DNA from: Saprospiraceae bacterium | Lineage (GTDB): Bacteria; Bacteroidota; Bacteroidia; Chitinophagales; Saprospiraceae | DNA: 64,000 nt | NCBI GenBank assembly: GCA_020848695.1 | Contig: JADLHT010000001.1 | Span: 1-64,000, forward strand | Direction: 5' to 3' | Part shown: positions 55,247-63,231 of the stretch, in pieces | Layout: each line of letters opens with the position of its first letter | How positions within the stretch are numbered: the first letter of the stretch is position 1 | Notes under the pieces: model-generated | Seen by the model: the letters and a program-made list of their open reading frames with translations, nothing else | Database searches by the model: none | What the model was told of the DNA's origin: nothing | Made by a program: the position numbers and the translations under genes

Positions 55247-57745
55247 ATGAAGTATAATTTGCCTGGTCATCTCAAAGGGCTTGACGATAGTCAAGTAGCT
55301 GCTTCACAAAATCAATACGGCTACAACTCAATAAATACTAACCAAAAAAGTACTTGGTTCTTAATGCTATTGGACATCTTGAAAGAGCCCATGTTGTTAT
55401 TGCTGATTGCAGTTACTATTATCTATGTGATTGTTGGCAGTTACTCAGAAGCACTGTTTATGTTTGGGGCAATCATTGCCGTTTCAGGAATTTCTTTTTA
55501 TCAGGATAATCGCAGTAAAAAAGCATTAGAAGCGTTAGAAAAATTGAATGAACCACTCAGTTCGGTTATTAGAAAATCTAAAGTGATACAAATCCCTACG
55601 CACGAAATTGCGGTTGGTGATTTGTGCATTATCGAAGAAGGTAAAATGATTAATGCCGATGGGAAAATTGTACATAGCAACGATTTTTCAGTCAATGAAG
55701 CTTCTCTCACAGGAGAAACTTTTTCGGTGTTTAAAAACTCTGAAACGGACGATAATAAGGTTTACAGTGGCACTTTAGTGGTTTCGGGGCTGGCTGTGTT
55801 TGAAGTTGAAAATATCGGTGTTAAAACAAATCTTGGAAAAATTGGTCAGTCCATTCAGAATATTAAAGAAGAGATTTCACCTTTGCAATTACAAATTACA
55901 AAGTTTGTAAAGTGGATGGCATTCATTGGAATTGCTATTTTCTTATTGGTTTGGGCATATAGTTTTTGGCAAACCAAGGATATTGTTCAAAGTTTGTTGA
56001 CAGGATTGACCTTGGCAATGTCCATTTTACCCGAAGAAATTCCGGTTGCTTTTACCACTTTTATGGCTTTGGGATCTTGGAAACTGATGAAACAAGGTGT
56101 AATCATCAAACGAAGCAGTATTGTTGAAACTTTAGGAAGCACTACCGTAATCTGCACTGATAAAACGGGCACGATTACCGAAAATTCAATGAAGCTGAAA
56201 GCTCTTTTTGATTTTAAAACCAATCGGATTTTTGATGATAAAAGCTTTGAAAAATCTGAACTTTCCCAACTCATTCAATATGCGATGTGGAGCAGCGAAC
56301 CGGTTCCTTTTGACCCAATGGAAAAAACGCTGCATAAGGTATATGAGGAAACACAAACTTTAGACTTGCGAAAAGACTTTCAAATGATACACGAATATCC
56401 GTTGGAAGGTAAGCCACCCATGATGACGCATATTTTTGAAAACAATTTGGGTGAACGATTCATTGCTGCAAAAGGCGCACCGGAAGCTATTTTAGAAGTT
56501 GTTCAACTTTCTGAAAATGTGAAAGAAAATTTGCGTTATCAAATTAAGGAATTCGGCAAACAGGGTTATCGTGTATTAGGCGTTGCCAAATGCGATTTTG
56601 AAGGAAACGATTTCCCTGAAAAACAGCAGGGTTTTAACTTTGAGTTTATTGGATTTACTGTGTTTTACGATCCGCCAAAACAAAACATTCAACAGGTATT
56701 CAAAAAAATATACGATGCCGGAATAAAAGTAAAAGTAATTACCGGAGACTATGCCGACACTACAAATAGCATTGCCCAACAAGCTGGTATTATAAACAAT
56801 GCACCAGCTATTAATGGAACAGAAATTGTACATCATTCAGAAGCTGAACTCATTTCACTTTCAAATAAAACCAACTTATTTACCCGTATGTTTCCAGAGG
56901 CTAAATTATACGTTATAAATGCGCTAAAACAATCTGGAGAAGTTGTGGCAATGTTGGGAGATGGCGTGAATGATGCTCCTGCACTTAAAGCTGCACATAT
57001 TGGTGTAGCAATGGGCAACAAAGGAACAGAGATAGCGAAAGCAGCAGCAGCCTTAGTCATCACCAACGATGATTTGGATAAACTCATTATTGGAATAGAA
57101 GCAGGAAGAAGAATTTATACCAATATCAAAAAAGCCATTCAGTATATTATTTCTATCCATATTCCAATTATATTGACGGTTTCGCTACCCTTGTTTTTAG
57201 GTTGGAAATATCCCAATATTTTCACTCCGGTACATGTAATATTTTTAGAATTAATTATGGGACCCACCTGCTCTATTGTTTATGAAAATGAACCCATAGA
57301 AAAGAATGCCATGTTGGAAAATCCTCGAAAAATGACAGAAACCTTTTTGAATTGGAAAGAGCTAAGTATCAGCATTGTTCAAGGTTTAGTGATAACAATT
57401 GGTATAATATTCGCTTATCAAATGTCTGTTCAAAATGGAGCAAACGAAGAAAATACAAGAGCAATGGTTTTTACCACACTCATTTTTGCCAATGTGTTTT
57501 TAAGCCTAACAAACCGTTCTTTTACTTATAGTTTTTTTGAAAGTTTTAAAAACAAAAATATCCTGTTCCCAATAATCATCGGTGCTACTTTAGTCTTACT
57601 TTTTACAATTTTATACATACCCGCTTTTTCAAACTTCTTTCATGTAAGCAGTTTGAATTTAAAGAATTTGGGAATTACATTTCTAATTGCAATGGTATCA
57701 GTATTGTGGTTTGAGGGATATAAAGGGATGAAACGGAAAAAATAA
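55247..57745 (+). CDS. Cation-translocating P-type ATPase
   Basis: An 832-residue P-type pump with the type II layout: a cation-ATPase N domain (1-50), membrane pairs at about 37-83, an actuator domain with the TGES loop (SLTGETFSV), TM4 with PEEIPV, the phosphorylated Asp305 in CTDKTGTITEN, a nucleotide domain, and a hinge (MLGDGVNDAPALKAAHIGVAMG). Four to six C-terminal helices follow. There is no N-terminal CxxC metal domain and no CPC motif in TM4, so it is not a typical CopA. The PEEIP TM4 motif suggests Ca2+ or a related cation, but this is uncertain. It is co-directional with the haem-binding gene. Confidence 0.93.
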   Translation: MKYNLPGHLKGLDDSQVAASQNQYGYNSINTNQKSTWFLMLLDILKEPMLLLLIAVTIIYVIVGSYSEALFMFGAIIAVSGISFYQDNRSKKALEALEKLNEPLSSVIRKSKVIQIPTHEIAVGDLCIIEEGKMINADGKIVHSNDFSVNEASLTGETFSVFKNSETDDNKVYSGTLVVSGLAVFEVENIGVKTNLGKIGQSIQNIKEEISPLQLQITKFVKWMAFIGIAIFLLVWAYSFWQTKDIVQSLLTGLTLAMSILPEEIPVAFTTFMALGSWKLMKQGVIIKRSSIVETLGSTTVICTDKTGTITENSMKLKALFDFKTNRIFDDKSFEKSELSQLIQYAMWSSEPVPFDPMEKTLHKVYEETQTLDLRKDFQMIHEYPLEGKPPMMTHIFENNLGERFIAAKGAPEAILEVVQLSENVKENLRYQIKEFGKQGYRVLGVAKCDFEGNDFPEKQQGFNFEFIGFTVFYDPPKQNIQQVFKKIYDAGIKVKVITGDYADTTNSIAQQAGIINNAPAINGTEIVHHSEAELISLSNKTNLFTRMFPEAKLYVINALKQSGEVVAMLGDGVNDAPALKAAHIGVAMGNKGTEIAKAAAALVITNDDLDKLIIGIEAGRRIYTNIKKAIQYIISIHIPIILTVSLPLFLGWKYPNIFTPVHVIFLELIMGPTCSIVYENEPIEKNAMLENPRKMTETFLNWKELSISIVQGLVITIGIIFAYQMSVQNGANEENTRAMVFTTLIFANVFLSLTNRSFTYSFFESFKNKNILFPIIIGATLVLLFTILYIPAFSNFFHVSSLNLKNLGITFLIAMVSVLWFEGYKGMKRKK

Positions 57746-57789
57746 ATTGTTACCTTTGTGATTGAATATCGACTAACTTAAAATCAAAA

Positions 57790-57972
57790 ATCAGCATCAA
57801 AAATCAAAATTATACATATCCACTTATACCTATCGGATTAATTGTAATGTCTCTTGTTTATGTCCTTTGCCTATTACTTATCAAAAAGGATAAAAAACTC
57901 CAAAACAATTCTACCCATTGGATTTATTGTCATTGCAACATGGGCAGATATTGATTATTTTATATTGAAATA
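57790..57972 (+). pseudogene. Possible frameshifted small membrane protein
   Basis: One frame gives a hydrophobic run YPLIPIGLIVMSLVYVLCLL then KKDKKLQNN. Shifting by one base near 57900 gives ILPIGFIVIATWADIDYFIL followed by a stop at 57972. The two segments look like parts of one short membrane protein joined by a frameshift. No start codon precedes the first segment clearly. Alternative: a chance AT-rich reading. Confidence 0.3.
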
Positions 57973-58116
57973 AATATTGCAAACTGTCAGCAATACTCCT
58001 TAATTAACTGTTTGACTTTTCTAAATTATACACTAATTTCTTCATTTGTTCCTGTTGCTTTTGCAGGATTGGGAAAATTGTAATGAAATTTCTGGGCTTT
58101 TGTCAAAAAGAATGAG

Positions 58117-58149
58117 CAACGCTCTTTAGCGTTGATAAAACCCTATCAA
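58117..58149 (+). repeat. Two abutting inverted repeats
   Basis: CAACGCT-CTTT-AGCGTTG (58117-58134) is a perfect 7-bp hairpin. It is followed at once by TTGATA-AAACCC-TATCAA (58132-58149), sharing the TTG bases. Neither has a T-run, so they look more like a recombination site or RNA structure than a terminator. Confidence 0.5.
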
Positions 58150-58210
58150 AACACCAATAGAATAAGGCATCTTCGCTTGTAAGTAGAAATTTAATTAGTC
58201 GTAATTTTGA

Positions 58211-58384
58211 GAATTAATCATTTCAATATATTACGAGAGGCATTTCAATGAATTAATCCTTAAAGAGTATCGGGAGTTTATGAACCTCAATAATTTTAGT
58301 AAGAAGACGATCAAGATCTATTACCATAAAGTGCATTACTTTTTAAGCTTTCTTGCGATAGTTCAAAACAGACCAACTTATTAA
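58211..58384 (+). pseudogene. Remnant of tyrosine recombinase/integrase N-terminal domain
   Basis: A frame opened by a stop at 58208-58210 reads HFNELILKEYREFMNLNNF then SKKTIKIYYHKVHYFLSF and ends at TAA 58382. This matches the start of XerC/integrase-type SAM-like DNA-binding domains, which have L-x-x-Y-x-x-(F/Y)-L ... SxxTIxxY-x-x-x-(L/V)-x-x-F. The reading has no start codon, no catalytic domain and runs into the 3' end of the oppositely oriented permease gene (from 58343). It is best seen as a fragment of a mobile element. The domain match is by eye. Confidence 0.45.
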
Positions 58385-59461
58385 TACAATTGCCATTGCA
58401 ATCATAGCTAAAATAGATGGTAATATATCCCAGAAATCACTACCTTTCATAATAACCATACGATTGACCTTCACAAAGTATGCGATGGGATTAAAAATGG
58501 TTACAACTTGTGCCCATTCCGGCATACTATCAATTGAGGTATATAATCCGCTTAACAAAATGAAAATCATCATAAAAAAAAATGAAATCAACATAGTTTG
58601 TTGTTGAGTATTTACGTATGTCGAAATCAATAGTCCAAATGACAATACAACAAACAGGTAAAATGTAGAAAACATATAAATCAATCCAATACTTCCTTCC
58701 GGTCTTATTCCATATATCCAATAAGCAATGCACAATCCTATCGTTAAAACAAACTGTCCCATAATCCAGAATGGGATCAGCTTTCCTAATATAAACTCGT
58801 ATTTCTTAATGGGAGAAACATTGATTTGTTCAATGGTTCCGATCTCCTTTTCTTTCACAAAATTCAAAGCAGACAAATTAGCCCCAACCATTGTCAATAA
58901 TATTACCAGAATTCCAGGAACCATAAAATGTCTGTAATCCATAGAAGGATTAAACCAATAAGAAAATTCAGTCTTCAACATGGGTAGTGGATTAATTTTA
59001 GGAAATTGTATCCACTTTAATCTAATCTGCTGATTATAGTCTTGTAGAATACTTTGAAGATATTGTCCACCTATACTTGCACGAGGTCCATTTATTGCGT
59101 TTATACTAATTCCAATGGAGGCTTCATTCTGCGTGATAAGTTCCTTTTCAAAATTTGGCATGATTTCAAGAATAATGTCTGCCTTATCATGTTCAAACAA
59201 TTGCATTGCTTTATCCATACTTTCTTCATATGCAGTTAACTGCACATATCCGGAAGATGTTATTTTCTGAATCATCTCATTTACGTACCATGAATGATCA
59301 TGGTCAACAACGCATAATTGAATATTCTGAACTTCATAATCAGCTGCCAAAGGAAGTATCAATAATTGAATTATGGGCATCGCAAGTATCATTCTAACAT
59401 TCCCACTGTCTCTGAAAAATTGTTGAAACTCTTTTCGAATGATCGTTAAGATATTTCTCAT
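58343..59461 (-). CDS. ABC-2-type permease (YbhR/YbhS-like)
   Basis: 372 residues with an N-terminal helix, a periplasmic domain of about 150 residues (CVVDHDHSWYVNEMIQKITSSGYVQL) and five C-terminal helices. It includes NFVKEKEIGTIEQINVSPIKKYEFILGKLIPFWIMG, the coupling-helix region of ABC-2 exporters. It is the last gene of the cluster, overlapping the preceding permease gene by 4 bases (ATGA). With its paralogue it probably forms the membrane part of one drug or lipid exporter. The C-terminal end overlaps the recombinase remnant on the other strand. Confidence 0.9.
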   Translation of the reverse strand: MRNILTIIRKEFQQFFRDSGNVRMILAMPIIQLLILPLAADYEVQNIQLCVVDHDHSWYVNEMIQKITSSGYVQLTAYEESMDKAMQLFEHDKADIILEIMPNFEKELITQNEASIGISINAINGPRASIGGQYLQSILQDYNQQIRLKWIQFPKINPLPMLKTEFSYWFNPSMDYRHFMVPGILVILLTMVGANLSALNFVKEKEIGTIEQINVSPIKKYEFILGKLIPFWIMGQFVLTIGLCIAYWIYGIRPEGSIGLIYMFSTFYLFVVLSFGLLISTYVNTQQQTMLISFFFMMIFILLSGLYTSIDSMPEWAQVVTIFNPIAYFVKVNRMVIMKGSDFWDILPSILAMIAMAIVLISWSVLNYRKKA

Positions 59462-60570
59462 GCAATATCCAGTCTTTTGTTAAACTTTCTTATGCTAATA
59501 AACAACATCAGTACAGTAAATCCCAACAAGATTAGTACTTCTCTCCATATAGCCAATATTCCCAAGCCTTTAATCATCACTGATTTCACGATGATGAAAA
59601 ACCATTTTGAAGGAATCAGATTAGATAATAGTTGCATGGGCCAAGGCATGTTGTCAATAGGAAACATAAAGCCACTGAACATTAAGGTAGGCATGAACAA
59701 ACCAATGAGTGTGCCAAACATGGCCGCAGTCTGAGTTCTTGTAGTTGACGATACAAACAGACCAAAGGAAAGTGATGTTATTATAAAAAGTATACTCACT
59801 CCCATCAATAATATTAAATTACCTTTAATGGGCACTTTCAATACATAGTAACTCAATAACAATATACTCACGATGTTCAATATGGAAATAATCAAATACG
59901 GAATTGACTTTGAAATAACTACAAAAAATGGATTAAGAGGCGAAACCAATAAAACTTCCATAGTACCTAATTCTTTTTCCTTCACTATAGCTATGGAAGT
60001 CATCAATGCGCAGACCAGAAGAAGAACCATTGCCATAACCCCCGGAACAAAGTTGTAAGAAGCTTTCAATTGTTCATTATAAATCATTCTTACTTCCGGC
60101 TTAATGGAGTAAAGTATAAGCTGATTTCCAAATAACTCCTTTTGGTAATCATTGATAATTGAACTTGCATAACTAATTAAGGTTGTACCGACATTGGGAT
60201 CCGTACCATCGGCAATAAGCTGAATGATCGCTTCATGAGTATGCTGTAGATTCTTATCAAAATTATTCTCAAAAACAAGTACCAGCTTTACCTTGCCCTT
60301 TTTAAATATACGCTCAATATCTTTTGGGCTGGTCAAGTTCTCTTCCAAATCAAAATACTTACTTGCATCTATTCTTTCAATGAGTTGTTGAGTAATCTGG
60401 TCTTTGGAAAGATCGAGTACTGCAATTTTGGAATTTTTTACTTCATTTGAAAGGGCAAAACCAAAAATCAATATTTGAGCTACGGGCATCCCAAGTAAGA
60501 CAAATAATGTCTGTTTATCCCTTAGAATATGCCACATTTCTTTTCTTACAAATACCCAAAACTGATTCAT
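59458..60570 (-). CDS. ABC-2-type permease (YbhS/YbhR-like)
   Basis: 370 residues, same layout as its neighbour: an N-terminal helix (about 24-42, FVLLGMPVAQILIFGFAL), a periplasmic domain of about 130 residues, and five helices at about 170-365 with IAIVKEKELGTMEVLLVSPLNPFFVVISKSIPYL. The KEKELGTMExLLxSP loop contacts the ATPases. It overlaps the downstream paralogue by 4 bases and starts 4 bases after the ATPase gene ends, so the four proteins are made together. Confidence 0.92.
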   Translation of the reverse strand: MNQFWVFVRKEMWHILRDKQTLFVLLGMPVAQILIFGFALSNEVKNSKIAVLDLSKDQITQQLIERIDASKYFDLEENLTSPKDIERIFKKGKVKLVLVFENNFDKNLQHTHEAIIQLIADGTDPNVGTTLISYASSIINDYQKELFGNQLILYSIKPEVRMIYNEQLKASYNFVPGVMAMVLLLVCALMTSIAIVKEKELGTMEVLLVSPLNPFFVVISKSIPYLIISILNIVSILLLSYYVLKVPIKGNLILLMGVSILFIITSLSFGLFVSSTTRTQTAAMFGTLIGLFMPTLMFSGFMFPIDNMPWPMQLLSNLIPSKWFFIIVKSVMIKGLGILAIWREVLILLGFTVLMLFISIRKFNKRLDIA

Positions 60571-60574
60571 ATTC

Positions 60575-61321
60575 CTAGATTTCTGTCCGCTTAGATTGTC
60601 TTGCTAATGAAACAAATAAGGTATGTATATCAGGTGAGTTAAACTGTTCCTTCAAGTACTTGGGCGAACCCATCGCTTCAATTCTTCCATCAACCATAAT
60701 TGAGACTGTATCGCAATATTCGGCCTCATCCATATAATGTGTAGTAACAAACAGTGTAGTCCCCTGATGAGCCGCAGCGACTATTAGCTCCCAAAATTCT
60801 CTCCTTGTTACCGGATCAACTCCACCCGTAGGTTCATCTAGAAAAACAAGCGGAGGTTCATGCAATATGGAAATTGAAAATGCAAGTTTTTGCTTCCATC
60901 CCAATGGTAATGATTTGACGAGTTTGTCTTTATAGTCCTGAATATGGAGTACCTTTACTATTTCATCGGTCTTCATCTGAATTTTACTATTTGACAATCC
61001 GTAAATACCTCCATAGAATTTCATATTTTCTAAAACAGTTAGATCATCATACAAAGAAAATCTTTGGCTCATATAGCCAATGTTAGCTTTTATTTTTTCA
61101 GATTCCTTATTAATATTAAAATCAATAACTCTTGCAGATCCTGAGCTTGCTTGCAACAATCCGGATAACATTTTAATTGCAGTAGTTTTTCCAGCACCAT
61201 TTGCCCCTAAAAATCCAAATATTTCTCCTCGCTTTACTGTAAAACTAATCTTGTCAACCGCTGTAAAAGATCCAAATTTTTTAGTTAATGAATCTACTTC
61301 TATAATATATTCATTATTCAT
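60575..61321 (-). CDS. ABC exporter ATPase, second (LPLGW-signature) subunit
   Basis: 248 residues from the ATG at 61321, whose 4-base ATGA overlap with the upstream ATPase argues against the longer start at 61348. Walker A is FGFLGANGAGKTTAIKM, Walker B LVFLDEPTGGVD, and the His switch is VTTHYMDEAEYCD. The signature motif is SLPLGWKQKLAF instead of LSGGQ, as in the second half of E. coli YbhF. It is predicted to pair with the canonical ATPase next to it as a heterodimer. Substrates of the family include antibiotics and amphiphiles. Confidence 0.93.
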   Translation of the reverse strand: MNNEYIIEVDSLTKKFGSFTAVDKISFTVKRGEIFGFLGANGAGKTTAIKMLSGLLQASSGSARVIDFNINKESEKIKANIGYMSQRFSLYDDLTVLENMKFYGGIYGLSNSKIQMKTDEIVKVLHIQDYKDKLVKSLPLGWKQKLAFSISILHEPPLVFLDEPTGGVDPVTRREFWELIVAAAHQGTTLFVTTHYMDEAEYCDTVSIMVDGRIEAMGSPKYLKEQFNSPDIHTLFVSLARQSKRTEI

Positions 61322-62241
61322 TTGCGGATCATTAGTTGCATGAAACAATCTTCAATGCTAGGTATAATTTTTACAATTTGAATTCTGTCATGACCTTTCT
61401 CTGTCAGGTATTGCTGTATTTGATCAGTTGAAATTTCTGAAAGTTTAAAACTTACATGAATGTTTTCCCCAAAAGAAAAAGCAGAATGAACTCTTTCCCA
61501 GGATTTGAGATCCATCATCAACTGATATCTATTTTGAGCAATTATGCTCCATAATTCTCCCTTATACTGTTGAATAACATTTTGCGGTTCATCAATACTC
61601 ATAATACTTCCCGATTGAATTAATGCAATTCGATCACAAAGCGATGCTTCATCCATATATGGGGTTGAAACAAAAATTGTAATTCCTTTCCCTTTTAACT
61701 CCTTAAGCATCTCCCAAAATTCTATTCTTGATACTGCATCAACACCCGTTGTTGGTTCATCTAAAAACAAGACCACTGGATTGTGAATCAGCGCACATGA
61801 CAAGGCAAGTTTTTGCTTCATACCCCCGGACAATTCTCCTGCTTTTCGCTTCTTGAACGGCTCAATTTGCTGGTAAATATTCTTAATCAAATAATAATTT
61901 TCTTTAATACTGGTGTTAAATATGGATGCAAAAAACTGAAGATTTTCTTCTACTGTTAAATCCTGATACAAGCTAAATCTACCCGGCATATAACCGATTA
62001 AGGTCCTTAGTTTCTCATAGTCTTTGACTACATCGCAATTTACTACTTTCGCATTTCCGGCATCCGGCAGGATTAAACTGGTAAGTATTCTTATTATACT
62101 GGTCTTTCCAGAACCATCCGGTCCTATCAAACCAAAAATTTCTGATTGATGTACTTGAAGAGATATATCATTCAGAGCCAGTACCGATTGCTTTTTTGCG
62201 GTATAGCTTTTTGTAATTCCATTGCATTCTATACTAAACAT
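61318..62241 (-). CDS. ABC exporter ATPase, first (LSGGM-signature) subunit
   Basis: 307 residues: Walker A in FGLIGPDGSGKTSIIRIL, the signature GELSGGMKQKLALSCALIHNP, Walker B VVLFLDEPTTGVDAVSR, and a switch region FVSTPYMDEASLCDR, where the usual His is replaced by Pro (STPYMDEA). Together with the next ATPase it corresponds to the two halves of the fused YbhF protein. A C-terminal extension (about 225-307) is typical of drug-export ATPases. It starts 3 bases after the HlyD gene ends. Confidence 0.93.
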   Translation of the reverse strand: MFSIECNGITKSYTAKKQSVLALNDISLQVHQSEIFGLIGPDGSGKTSIIRILTSLILPDAGNAKVVNCDVVKDYEKLRTLIGYMPGRFSLYQDLTVEENLQFFASIFNTSIKENYYLIKNIYQQIEPFKKRKAGELSGGMKQKLALSCALIHNPVVLFLDEPTTGVDAVSRIEFWEMLKELKGKGITIFVSTPYMDEASLCDRIALIQSGSIMSIDEPQNVIQQYKGELWSIIAQNRYQLMMDLKSWERVHSAFSFGENIHVSFKLSEISTDQIQQYLTEKGHDRIQIVKIIPSIEDCFMQLMIRK

Positions 62242-62244
62242 TCA

Positions 62245-63231
62245 TCAGAATATAACTTCACCGTACATGCCTAACTTCAAATAGTCATCATTATGAACTA
62301 AAATCTTAATTGCATAAACAAGATTGACTCTTTCTTCCTTTGTCTGAATCGTCTTAGGGGTAAATTCTGCTTTATCGCTAATCCAGATAATCTTACCGGA
62401 ATATTCTTTATCCTCATTCTCTCCAAAGTCGGTTCTTACTTTAACCTCTTGATTCAATTTAATTTTACTTAACTGTGATCCGCTTACAAAGGCCTTCAAT
62501 TTTAATATTCTAAGATCAGCAATCTTGTATAGGGGTTTAGCAATCGTGACCATTTCGCCTTCATTGACATACTTAGCAAGCACTGTTCCCTGAACGGGAT
62601 TTATTACCTTGGTCTTATTTAGTTGATCATTTGCAATTTCTTTCCTTTTCTCTAAGGGCAATTTTTCGCTGTTAATACCATAATTTTGTGCATCCAGTAT
62701 AGTCTTTTGAGATATAATCTGCTGTTCAGTTACTCCAATCTGTGCCAGCAAAGATTTAATTTGTTGTTGAATTAGCTCAATAAGATTATTTGCATCATCC
62801 AATTGCTTCCCGGGGGCTGCATCGCCTTTCACCAATCTCTCTATTCTTAGCTTTTCTTTCCGGGCTGTACTTAATTGTAAAGATAGCGTATTGACCTGCT
62901 CTTGTTGTGACTTCACTTGAGACTTTAATATTTCAATCTGGGCTTCAACAGGGATTTTTTTTCTATCAACAGCTATTATACTTGCGTCAATTTGTTCTTG
63001 CTGAAGCTGATATATATAAGAATCAACTTGCCCTATTATAGAATCCTTAGGAAGTACAGATCCTTCTTGAATAATAAAATTTTTCAATTTTCCATTTACC
63101 TCGGAGGATACAATCACTTCATCTGCTTCAAAAATTCCTGAAGCATCGTAAGTTTTCTGTTTAACTTTACAACTTAGAGTTATTAACGTTGCTAAGAAGA
63201 TTAATAACAAGATTATTGATTTATTATCCAT
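62245..63231 (-). CDS. HlyD/YbhG-type periplasmic adaptor lipoprotein
   Basis: 328 residues, with a lipoprotein signal (LLIFLATLITLSC, Cys21), a lipoyl/barrel-sandwich half (EADEVIVSSEVNGKLKNFIIQEGSVLPKDSIIGQVDS), a long coiled-coil hairpin at about 75-205, and the second lipoyl half plus beta-barrel (VINPVQGTVLAKYVNEGEMVTIAKPLYKIADL). It should bridge the inner-membrane ABC exporter and the TolC-type channel. It shares one base with the stop of the upstream outer-membrane factor gene (TAATG). Confidence 0.93.
   Translation of the reverse strand: MDNKSIILLLIFLATLITLSCKVKQKTYDASGIFEADEVIVSSEVNGKLKNFIIQEGSVLPKDSIIGQVDSYIYQLQQEQIDASIIAVDRKKIPVEAQIEILKSQVKSQQEQVNTLSLQLSTARKEKLRIERLVKGDAAPGKQLDDANNLIELIQQQIKSLLAQIGVTEQQIISQKTILDAQNYGINSEKLPLEKRKEIANDQLNKTKVINPVQGTVLAKYVNEGEMVTIAKPLYKIADLRILKLKAFVSGSQLSKIKLNQEVKVRTDFGENEDKEYSGKIIWISDKAEFTPKTIQTKEERVNLVYAIKILVHNDDYLKLGMYGEVIF

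Larger units (their letters stand above)
57746..58342. other. Degraded intergenic region right of the accessory segment
   Basis: About 600 bases with no intact gene. It contains a possible frameshifted membrane-protein remnant (57790-57972), two abutting hairpins (58117-58149) and a tyrosine-recombinase-like remnant near 58211-58345. Such a mix fits the scar of past integration or deletion. Confidence 0.55.

Noticed and set aside
61322-61348. Longer start for the second export ATPase
   Set aside because: The ATG at 61321 gives the 4-base overlap typical of this operon, and the extra nine residues are not family-like.
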